Positions 55,540 to 64,000 of a stretch of 64,000 nucleotides of DNA are shown here, piece after piece. Within the stretch, counting starts at the first letter, position 1. The number at the start of each line of letters is the position of its first letter. The notes beneath the pieces are model-generated. The model had not been told where the DNA came from, made no database searches, and was given only the letters and a program-made list of their open reading frames with translations. Position numbers and translations under genes: made by a program. The stretch comes from Sarcophilus harrisii (Eukaryota > Chordata > Mammalia > Dasyuromorphia > Dasyuridae): positions 300,691,107-300,755,106 of the forward strand of contig NC_045428.1 of assembly GCF_902635505.1 (NCBI RefSeq), read 5' to 3'.

Positions 55540-56430
55540 AAGTCAGTCCTGTTAGCTATTTTCCCTTTGTAAATATAGCCCAAGTAGCATCACCCTCTCC
55601 CAAGAGCAATGTGTCTAGACATCTGCTTATTTCATATATAACATAGTCTAAGGGACTTCTTTCTGAAATGTTTGCTTGGGGACCCAGTCTTTAATCATAA
55701 ACAACTAGTCCAGCATGTTTACCCAGAGGAGATTTAAGTATAAATACTTTAAATCATCTTTAAAGTGTTACTCTGTTCTAAGATACATCATCACTACATA
55801 CCATGGCCACATCTGTTCTTCTGTTTTCCTTTCCTGTCCTCCCTCATCTCTCACTCTTGACATCTGCTTCTCCCGTAGACTCGCCTTATGCCCATCCTCC
55901 TGGGCATTCCAGCTTGTTGAGAGGTCAGCGTCACCAATTATTCTCCCAGGAATACACAGGTCAGGCTATTTTCTTGGCAAGCTTGGCAAGCCTTGAACAT
56001 TATTAGACCCTACTAAAAGCTGTCAGGACTGATTTGCAAAGTGCTGCCATTTTCATTAGAAGCTTCTTAGTAGAGAAATCAGATGGAGATGAAAGATTGG
56101 CATTAATCTAATCTCTCTAGCAGTCTGTGAATAGCAATTTGTCGATTTATTAAAGGATCCTTTCCTTCTTGGCTTTTTTACCCCTTCCTCCAGTAAGATG
56201 TTCCTTGCCAGAAAGCAGAAGCAATATCATCCCATCAATCAGTGGATCTGCATGACAACTGGAAATAAGATCAGGAACAACTCAAACAAAACACACGGGA
56301 AGGACCAAGCTAGCTTAGCAGGAGTAGTCAGTGCAATGAACTACATATTTCTGCTGCACTGAGGTCAAACACTCCCTGATAAATAAATGCCACTACTTTC
56401 TGATTTTGGAAGATCTTTACTAAGGCACCG
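55540..56430. other. repeat-poor intronic island
   Basis: Almost 0.9 kb without a recognised transposon, with AT-rich homeodomain-like words (attaatctaatc, gatttattaaag) beside GC-richer segments. Overlapping frames of 93 and 67 codons have no family. Confidence 0.45.
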
Positions 56431-56434
56431 GCAG

Positions 56435-56885
56435 AATTTTTTTTTTTCAATAAAAAGACTAATCCTTCCATTTTATTTTCATACATTGTAAATTCATTAA
56501 TAAATGTATACATGATTTTTTTTAAGAGCACCTATGAATATAATTCATGTACAAGCTTTGTACCATGTTTGTTTTTTTTAAAGTTTGGATTTGCTAAAAA
56601 TATGTTTTTATAGAAATATGCTGCAGTGGTAGGATGGAAAAGTTTTATGAAAATGCCTTGATTTGAAAAATTAAGGAAAATAAAAAAAAATTCTTCAAGA
56701 TTTTCAAAACAAGGCCTCACTAATCTTAAATAGATAGGATGAATCTGAGGAACTATTATCTCCTCAGCTTCAGTTTTTTCAAATATAGGAAGGATGAAAT
56801 CATGTATGATCACTTGAGCATCCTTAAATGAGAAGTTGAATAGATTGGAAGTGACTGAAATTTTTTTTTCCTCAAAAACACATCT
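56435..56885. other. intron, AT-rich, nothing recognised
   Basis: T- and A-runs. Two consecutive minus-strand frames (67 and 138 codons) are Phe/Lys-rich and are discussed under rejected items. Confidence 0.35.
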
Positions 56886-56889
56886 ACTT

Positions 56890-57065
56890 TTAAAGTTCTT
56901 AACCTTTTTTTGTGTCATGGCTCCATTATGCAATTTGGTAAAACTCATAAACTCTTCTCAGAAGAATGTTTTTAAGTGCAAAAACGTAAAATACAAAAGA
57001 TTATGAAGAAAACCAATTATATTAAAAAATGTACTAAACTCATGTTAAGAATCCTTAAATTTTAA
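56890..57065. mobile_element. hAT-like DNA transposon remnant, second copy
   Basis: aaagttcttaacctttttttg at one end and catgttaagaatccttaaat at the other form complementary termini. Internal cttctcagaagaatgttttt is shared with the copy at 34232. Confidence 0.55.
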
Positions 57066-57069
57066 GAGA

Positions 57070-57522
57070 TGGTTTTAAAACCAAAATCTTTATTTGGCAG
57101 CTACAAGTAAGTTTGCTTTATGTAGAACTTTGGTCCAACGGACCATCTCAGATTGGTTGGCAATTTAAGGAAAAATACAACTTAGCTAATTAGGAAAAAT
57201 TCTTACCATGCTATATAATAATGATTTCTCCTTCATAAAACTTAAAGAAACAAATCTGTTCTTCACAAAGGAAGAAAATCTGAATGATAAAGACAACAAA
57301 AAACCTAGACTTCCTTTCCCAAACTCTTGGAAGCAATTTAATACCAAGTTTCCAAAAAATAAATGTAGTTCACCATGTCTGTGACATGGTAACAGTCTTC
57401 AGTTTTCAAGAAAGTCTTCAAGATACTATTCAAAACTCAACAAATAAATTCTTATGGGGTGGAATGCAATTATAATTAATTTTATGAGGAAGAATATGAG
57501 TGTGTTTGTGTGTGTGAGTGCA

Positions 57523-57558
<36 letters not shown>

Positions 57559-58250
57559 TAATATTGTCAAAAACATTCATTGGTCCACAAACCTGCCAAT
57601 TTTCCCTGCACAATATAAAGTTCATGCTGTTTTAAAATCCTGTTTCAAAATAATCAGTACTGCCAGTTGGCCTGGCCTGTTTTAAGAATTATTTCTAAAA
57701 ACTTTTCCCTCATGATGATGTCCTTTGTTCAATACCAAATAAATAGTAACAACTGTGAAACAGATGTTAGAAATGTTGAGGAATCCAAAATGATGGTAAA
57801 ATGTAGCACCATCAAGAACAAGGCATGTACACGATCCACTCATCTCTAGGCAGGGATGTTACTAGATTAAAAAATACCTTCTGGATTCCATTACATCTTT
57901 TAAAATAGTTTGGAGATCTTTTAAACAGGACATAGTCAGAAAAATTATTATTTTTCTTGAGTCCAAATGTCATCAAGTCCTTCTGTTAAAATTCTACTCC
58001 AAGGTGAAGTGAACGGGAACATTCATTGCCCTGTTAATATAATTTTTATAAGATGATTTTTTTGGTTGTTCTTTTATTTGATTTTGATGAAAAGCATATT
58101 TTGAAGCCACTGGATACTGTGGCATGATTTTTCATAAAGTGTTATCATCTGATTGAATTGAGTATTTTTCAGGAGAATAGACCCAGAAATTCCTTATCCA
58201 CTCTCTAGGCAGAATCAGAAAGTTGCATTTACAGATGGCTGAATTTCCCT
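57070..58250. other. intron, unique, with a TG run
   Basis: Contains a perfect small inverted repeat (tggtcc-aac-ggacca near 57131) and ccatgtc-tgt-gacatgg near 57374. No gene or named repeat. Confidence 0.4.
57504..57556 (+). repeat. (TG)n microsatellite
   Basis: Interrupted at first, then about 13 consecutive TG units. Confidence 0.92.
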
Positions 58251-58257
58251 GCCCTTC

Positions 58258-58465
58258 AGTTAATCATCACAGTTATCATCATATAACATTTATAGTACCT
58301 ACCATGTTCTAGGCTAAGTGCTTTACAATTTTTAACTTAGGTGAGCCTCACAATAACTGAGGGGGCGAGGTGCTGTTATTACTCTCATTTTACAGCTGAG
58401 TAAACTGAGGCAATCAGGCTCAATGACTTATCAATCAGGAATAAGTGTATCAGAAGCTAGAATTG
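58258..58465 (-). repeat. MIR, antisense, near full length
   Basis: atagtacctaccatgttcta, cattttacagctgagtaaac and gctagaattgaactcac. Confidence 0.78.
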
Positions 58466-58466
58466 A

Positions 58467-58715
58467 ACTCACTCAGTAAACATTTATTAATTACCTACTT
58501 AGAGTGCTAATCACTGTGGATACAAAAAAGAGGTAAAAGACCCTCAAAGGGTATATTATCTCATGGGGAAAACAACATGCAGACAAAAATGTACAAAGGA
58601 ACTAATTATTTATAGTGTAAATGGGAAATGGTCAACCAAGTAAAAGCACTGGAATGAACAGGGGTTAGAGGGAAAGTAGGATTTTAGTTGGGATGAAAAG
58701 GAAGCCAGGGAGGTC
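58467..58715 (-). mobile_element. L2 3' end, antisense
   Basis: agtaaacatttattaattac, gggaaaacaacatgcagaca, ttttagttgggatgaaaagg and aagccagggaggtca. Confidence 0.78.
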
Positions 58716-58764
58716 AGTAGTCCTCCTGATGTTAGGCTCAGTGTCCACTGTACTACCTAACTAA

Positions 58765-58920
58765 CCTCAACAAGTATTTATTAAGTTTTTAACGTATGCT
58801 TAGCCCTGAGATCCAACATCACCTGCTACTTGTAATGATTCTGATTTGAAAATTTTGAAAACAATATTGTCCCTGCCCAAATAGTCCCTGCCCTCAAATA
58901 ACTTGCATATAGTCTACCCT
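58765..58920 (-). mobile_element. L2 3' end, antisense, second piece
   Basis: caacaagtatttattaagtt, tccctgccctcaaataactt. Confidence 0.6.
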
Positions 58921-58984
58921 TAAGTTATAAAATTAATATGATCAAGTTTGTTTGAACATTAAATAGAATGATAGGTCCCACAGA

Positions 58985-59145
58985 CACAAATCCCACATCA
59001 GACACAAGCTATGTGGCTCTAGTATCTCAGTCTCAGTTTCCTCATCTGTAAAATGAAGATACTTTTCTAATAGGTTTGTTGTAAAGTTCAAATCAGATAG
59101 CCTAGGTAAAAAGATTTTCAAACCTTAAAAGCATTAATTTTATAT
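58985..59145 (+). repeat. MIR, sense
   Basis: ctcagtttcctcatctgtaa, aataggtttgttgtaaagtt and tttcaaaccttaaaagcatt. Confidence 0.75.
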
Positions 59146-59149
59146 GTGT

Positions 59150-59695
59150 GTGTATATATACACATATACAATAACTTTTTCTTAATTGTATTGGGTCTTT
59201 AATTCATTTTTTTGTTTGTTTTAAGTTTATATCATTCCTCATTAACTATAACTGAAATCTTTGTTCTTCTTCCAAAAAAAGGCTTTTAACAAAATTATTT
59301 ATTGTTCTAGAAAGAAAGATGATGGGATGCTTCATATCATTTGAAGAAGTACATTTGATTTTTGGTTCTTGAATTAGATATAAAATGTTATCAGTAGTCA
59401 CAGAACAAATGTTAGTTTAGTTCATTCATGGATTTGCAATTTCTTCATGATTAAAAAATAACTTACAACTTAGTACTTAGTGAAATAGAGTGATCTTGAC
59501 AAGCATTACATGATGTCTTGCTTTCATCTTTCATCTCTTTATCTAGCAAAACATTTAAATCTATTGATTTTTTTTCCTGTTTCATTGGTTAAGTTAAATG
59601 TGTCATCCTAATTCCTAACTACAGTGGCTTAAAGAGATCACTCTTGCTACCAATTGCATAATCATTAACCATAAAGCCTGAATGATTGAAGTCAC
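59150..59695. other. intron, nothing recognised
   Basis: Begins with an alternating TG/TA palindrome (59147-59172). The rest is AT-rich and unique. Confidence 0.35.
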
Positions 59696-59699
59696 CTCA

Positions 59700-60390
59700 G
59701 CTTCCAGCCTTTTCCTTCTATCATTCTCCACACAGCTGTAGAATTGCTATTTAGTGACTTAAAATAGCTCCTACAATAAAATATAAACGTATACTTATTT
59801 GGTACATAAAGCCTTTCAACACTCTGGCTTTCTTCTTTCTTGAAGGCTCTCACATTACTCCTCATTATACTCTTATAAAAACATACTTAATGTTTTCCAT
59901 ATTCAACCTTCCATCCCATAGTCCCATGTCTTTATATAGGCAAACCTCCACATTTTGATCACTCTCTGCACTCATTCCTGCCTCCTAGAGTGCCCCACTT
60001 CCTTTGAAGCAAGTCTTGGAGACCATCTACTACATGGACATCAAAAACTTAGAGTCTATTCATTGTAGACTTCCACATTACAAGATGTAGCATATTTCCT
60101 GAGTTCTCCTCTTCCCCAATTATTAGCACTCTTTCAGCACCCCAAAAATTTCTTTGTGTTTATTCCTTCTATATTGTGTATACTCAGTTCTAATGCTCTC
60201 CCTTTATTAATTATCTCCTATTTATCCTGTATACAGCTTGTTTTATATATATGTATTTACATGTTGTCTCCTCCATTAGATTGTAAAGTCCTTGAGAGCA
60301 GTGACTTTTTATTTCCACAATATGTAGCACAGTAACCAGGCGCATAGTAGGTTCTTAATAAATGTTTATTGATATCTTTTGTACACATAT
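59700..60390 (+). mobile_element. L2 LINE 3' end, sense
   Basis: aaagcctttcaacactctgg, catgttgtctcctccattag, ttgtaaagtccttgagagca, gcgcatagtaggttcttaat and aaatgtttattgat at the 3' terminus. Confidence 0.78.
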
Positions 60391-60469
60391 CATATGCATA
60401 TTTATGTATATATGTTGTACATGTTGTATGCATGTTATATACATATAAATCTGTATACATGTTTTCTGC

Positions 60470-60565
60470 CAACATAATGTAAGCATTTTGAAGTCAAAGG
60501 GCTTGTATTTTCAGAGTCTAGTACAGAGTCCAGCGTAAATACTCAGTAAATGCTTGTTAAATTAA
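60470..60565 (+). mobile_element. L2 3' terminus, sense, second copy
   Basis: tgtaagcattttgaagtcaa, tctagtacagagtccagcgt and actcagtaaatgcttgttaa. Confidence 0.65.
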
Positions 60566-60644
60566 AAAAATCTCTGCATCCTTCTAGCACTTTTTTAAAA
60601 AATCACCTAAATTCTCCCCCTTTTGTCACTCAGCCTCAATCCAT

Positions 60645-61497
60645 GTAATTCTAACCACATTTATTTGCATTTTTCACGTTTGTTGTTTCTTATAGCACAG
60701 TAATATTCTAGCAAGGTGGCAAGTGATACACTGGAGTCAGAAATGAGTTCAGATCTAGCTTTACACTTTTAATATTTCCAACTTTATTAGCTATGTGACT
60801 CTAGGCAATGTGTAAGAGGGACATAATTGTAGCACCTACTTCTTAGGGTTTTTGTGCAAATCATAAAGCACTATATAAATGCTATTATCATTATTATATT
60901 TATGTACCACAATTTGCTTTTCCATTTCCTAATCAATGATCATCTACTTTGTTTCTGAGTTCTTTGCGACCACAAAAATGCTGCTATAAATATTTTGGCA
61001 TGTATAGGGATTTTCTTCTTATCAGCTTTATGCCTAATATAGTCAAAGACTATGGATGTTTTAGTAATTTTATCTGAAAACTTCCAACATGTATTTCAAA
61101 TATTAATTCATAACTCCAAGAACAATGCCTATCTTCCTACCGCTCTTCCAAAATTGACTATTGCCACTTTTTCTCACCTTTGCCTTTTTTGGGGGAGGGG
61201 AGTGTTATAAAGCAAAACTTCAGGATTATTTTGAGTTGCATCTCTAATTATTAGTAATTTGGATCATTTTGATATAATTGTTAATTGCTTATAATTCTTT
61301 CAAGAACAACTATTCATAACCTATAATTGCCTATCTATTGGAAAATGTTTTAGGAATAGCTATAAATAAATATGCAAGTTGTCTATATATCTTAGATAGC
61401 AAACTACTATTTGAGAAATCTGATACAAAGATTTGTTTTTTTCCATTTTAGACCACTTCTACTTATCCTAGATGCATTAATTTTGTTTGGTTTGCCA
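60645..61497 (-). mobile_element. old L1 ORF2 end, antisense, interrupted by a SINE
   Basis: ttcttatagcacagtaatat comes before the SINE. Afterwards come atgtaccacaatttgctttt, aatgatcatctactttgttt, tctctaattattagtaattt and ctatctattggaaaatgttt. Confidence 0.7.
60712..60895 (+). repeat. THER1/MIR CORE-SINE inserted in L1, sense
   Basis: Head agcaaggtggcaagtgatac, then agctatgtgactctaggcaa and taaagcactatataaatgct, with a tattatcattattat end. Confidence 0.75.
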
Positions 61498-61514
61498 ATG
61501 TTTTTCCTCCCTTT

Positions 61515-62177
61515 AAATTTTTTTTTCCTCTGTTACACATAAAAACAATTTTTTTTCTGTTTTGATTATACATGCACATTTAGGTTTTCTTACATATGTC
61601 CTTATGGTAGGAGAAAAAAAATCAGAACAAAAGGGAAAAACCACAAGAGAAAAAAAAAGAAGAAAAAGGGGGAAAAGTGAATATAGAATGTATTGATTTA
61701 TATTCAGTATACATAGTTCTCTCTGAATGTGGATGGTGTTTTCCATCCAAAGTTTATTGGGATTGCCTTGGATCACTGAACTACAGAGAACCATAGTCGA
61801 TTATTGCATAATCTTGCCGTTGTACAATGTTTTCTGTGTATAATGTTTTCCTGGTTCTGCTTGTTTCATTCAGCATCAGTTTATGTAAATCTTTCCATGC
61901 CTTTCTAAAATCAGCTTGCTTATCATTTTTTTAGATCATATTCCATTATCTTCATAAACCATAATTTATTCAGCCACTTCCCAATTGACAGGCATTTACT
62001 TATTTTCCAACTCTTTGCCACCATAAAAAGGGCTGCTACAAACATTTTTGCACATGTGGGTCCCTTTCCCTCCTTTATGATCTCTGGGATACAGACCCAG
62101 TAGAGATACTGCTGGATCAAAGGGTATGAAGAATTTTATAGCCCTTTGGGCATAGTTCCAAATTACTCTCCAAAATC
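61515..62177 (-). mobile_element. L1 3' UTR and ORF2 end, antisense
   Basis: gccttggatcactgaactac, cattcagcatcagtttatgt, aatttattcagccacttccc, aaacatttttgcacatgtgg and ttccaaattactctccaaaa. Confidence 0.88.
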
Positions 62178-62179
62178 AC

Positions 62180-62950
62180 TGATGCCCTTTTGAGAGCATA
62201 TGGTACGGAATCTTTTGGGACCAGGGTGTTGCTCTTAAAAGGTATACCCCTAATTTTTAAGTCCCAGTGCAATTTGGTTCTAGCTGCCCAGTGGAAAGTG
62301 AGTCTGAGGTACTTTGAGGAAACAAAGAGCCTACTCTGTACTGTGGAAAAGGAGCCAAAAATCAGTTTGTATAATCTTGGGAGCCAGAAAAGAGGTGGGG
62401 ATTTCCTCTCAGCCCCACCCTGTCTGAACATGCAACTTTCAAGACTCAATCTTCACTCTTCTACCCACAAAATACATGTGTATCACAGACTCTTAGAACT
62501 CAAAGGGATTTAGGAGGATCACCTGGTTTAGCCTTTTGCTTTCTTGAAGGAGAACATTTAAGCCAGGGGTGGGGATGCTATTCAGGGGATCCCTGAAGCT
62601 ATTATTGGTGGCTAGCTACTTCTTTCTTGTCTTATTTCTTTACCTTCCCTCTCTCTTCTTCTACTCCCCACAATTTTTTCCTGCTTTTTTTCCTTCTCCT
62701 TTCTCATTGTTTTAAACATAACACTGTCCCCCATAAACACCATTGTACCCAGCTCATAGCATTCAGGAAGTTAACCTCTGGACCCAAATCCTGAAGCTAA
62801 AAGTTTGTCTCTTTTCTTTTTGAAAACCTATTGATTAGAAATCCACAATATTCCTCAATGATCTAGTCTAGTGCTTTGTGACCTAGACCATCAAGAGGGG
62901 TCCTCTATTTAGCCAACTGAAGTTGATTTATTTATTTTTAAACATCCTAC
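62180..62950. other. intron, mostly unique
   Basis: Two opposite chance frames of 107 and 110 codons (62190-62513 + and 62117-62449 -) overlap with no family. 62485-62530 resembles a CR1/L3-type SINE start. 62620-62710 is CT-rich. Confidence 0.4.
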
Positions 62951-63074
62951 TTCCTCTTAATCTTTGTTTATTTAAATACTTCAAAAAAGCTGCTGTTTCA
63001 TCAGACTGGATAAACCCTGTAAAACTTATTGGTAATTTTCAAAAGATATTTTGAACAGATAGTAATAATAAACA

Positions 63075-63240
63075 ACAATAATAGTAAAACTTTTGACTGC
63101 TTCGTTGGAGTTGTGAACTGATTCAACCATTCTAGAGAGCAATATGGAACTGTGCCCTAGTGTTTGATAAATCCAAAGACCCCAGTTTCTGGGATAAGAA
63201 TTATTTGACAAAAATTGCTGGAAAAATTGAAAAATAGTAT
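63075..63240 (+). mobile_element. L1 ORF2 pieces in swapped order, sense
   Basis: ttggagttgtgaactgattc with attctagagagcaatatgga (ORF2 C-terminal part) is followed directly by gtgtttgataaatccaaaga and ccagtttctgggataagaat (a more upstream ORF2 part), both in sense. Confidence 0.7.
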
Positions 63241-63289
63241 ATACTTCTATATACTATCCTGAGCTTCTATATACTTTGCTAATCCTCTA

Positions 63290-63785
63290 TTAATCAATAA
63301 GCATTTATTAAGATCCTACTATGTACTAGGTCATAGGAATACAAAAGACCAAGACAAAGAAGTGCATGGTCTCCATAAATTATACTCTGGGGAAAAAAAA
63401 GTTTATGTAAAATACATAGAAAAGTAAATATAAGGTAATTTCCTTGGGGAGGGGGAGGAAATCACTTGCAACTGGGGGAGGGGGAGAGTATGTTCAGAGG
63501 GGACTTCCTATTGCAAGTGGCACAAATTGATTTTAAGAGAAGTTAGGGATTCTAAAAGGCAGAGATATATAAGCATGGGGCAGCCTGCGCAAAGGCAGAG
63601 AGAGCAGGCAAAATGTATCATGTGAGTTAAAGCAAATTAACCAGTTTGGCTGATCAGAGAATACAAGAAAAAAGGTAATATGTATTATGCCCAGAAAGGT
63701 AGAATGGCACCAGATCTGGAAGGGCTTTTAATGCCTAAGAGAGTTGTTTGTATTTATCCTGGATTAACAAGATCAGTAAACCTTC
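63290..63785 (-). mobile_element. L2 3' part, antisense
   Basis: taagcatttattaagatcct, actatgtactaggtcatagg, gcgcaaaggcagagagagca and gatctggaagggcttttaat. Confidence 0.75.
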
Positions 63786-63884
63786 ACTTCATGCTCCTTT
63801 TAGATGTGTTGAACCATTTTAGACCTAGGCATAGAGACTAAGGTCATCTCCAGTGCATAGCAAAGCTTCAGAATAAATTTTACT

Positions 63885-64000
63885 TTATTTTATTTTTTAA
63901 AATAATAGCTAAGATAGTTTTCAACATTTATCCTAGCAAAACCTTGTGTTTCAAATTTTTTTCTCCCTCCTTTACCCCCATGCCCTACACAGCAAGTAGT
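63885..64000 (-). mobile_element. L1 3' UTR, antisense, runs off the window
   Basis: Poly-T, then aagatagttttcaacattta, aaaaccttgtgtttcaaatt and ctacacagcaagtagt at the edge. Confidence 0.85.

Larger units (their letters stand above)
7980..64000 (+). other. ARHGAP31: ARHGAP31 intron 1 (5' part)
   Basis: No sequence matching the second coding exon (VPQVLKSCAEF, start of the RhoGAP region) was found on the + strand, so the rest of the window is inferred to be intron 1. A first intron of tens of kilobases fits the mammalian gene, which spans over 100 kb in human. The intron is dominated by antisense L1 and L2 pieces and SINEs, listed separately. Confidence 0.75.

Noticed and set aside
56328-56948. 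Two consecutive minus-strand frames of 138 and 67 codons
   Set aside because: They are AT-driven (Phe, Lys, Ile, Asn), the upstream end lies in a DNA transposon remnant, and no domain or family is recognisable.
5219-60470. CRISPR-like regularly spaced repeats
   Set aside because: All short regular repeats are simple microsatellites (CAC, CTAT, CATC, CA, CT, TG, TA).
62117-62513. Opposing frames of 107 and 110 codons
   Set aside because: They overlap on opposite strands, have no recognisable domain, and one runs into an L1 end. Chance frames fit better.
1-64000. tRNA genes
   Set aside because: tRNA-like A and B boxes appear only in SINE heads with diverged tails. No cloverleaf gene with a terminator was found.
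7986-64000. Second coding exon of ARHGAP31
   Set aside because: No reading frame with VPQVLKSCAEF or the following GAP residues was found on the + strand. It is presumed to lie beyond the window.

Overview
The window looks like nuclear DNA of a marsupial mammal. The main reason is the repeat content. There are many 5'-truncated L1 copies with the metatherian type of 3' UTR and ORF2 end, CORE-SINEs of the WSINE1/THER/MIR kinds, SINEs with an RTE/BovB-like tail, and long old L2 pieces. WSINE1-type copies hint at an Australian lineage, but the species cannot be fixed from the sequence alone. Family names come from remembered consensus sequences, not from a database run, and most repeat edges are good to about 10-30 bp.

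Layout. 1-6.7 kb is intergenic or 5' flank. It is mostly repeats: an antisense L1 ORF2 piece, a sense L1 5' UTR with the start of ORF1, an L2/CR1 reverse-transcriptase piece, and SINEs. 6.84-8.56 kb is a GC-rich, CpG-containing promoter island. It contains the only protein-coding exon I can support: the first coding exon of ARHGAP31 (CdGAP, a Cdc42/Rac1 GTPase-activating protein) at 7880-7979 on the + strand. The ATG is fixed by an in-frame TAA two codons upstream, and the exon ends at a phase-1 GT donor. From 7980 to the end of the window the sequence is read as ARHGAP31 intron 1. I found no second exon, so the GAP domain must lie beyond 64 kb.

The intron is packed with LINEs and SINEs. Most L1 pieces are antisense to the gene. 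Several keep clear target-site duplications, and some are nested: L1 in L1, L1 in SINE, L1 in L2, a solo LTR in L1, and SINEs in L1. There are several microsatellites, including CT, TG, TA and CA runs and a 240-bp pyrimidine tract. A few repeat-poor islands (about 14.98-15.66, 33.54-34.06, 38.24-38.90, 41.04-42.76, 48.69-49.26 and 55.54-56.43 kb) are the best places to look for intronic enhancers.

I saw no rRNA, tRNA, CRISPR array, toxin gene or intact transposon ORF, and no undescribed gene system that I can support. Most open frames outside exon 1 are chance ORFs or pieces of LINE ORF2.
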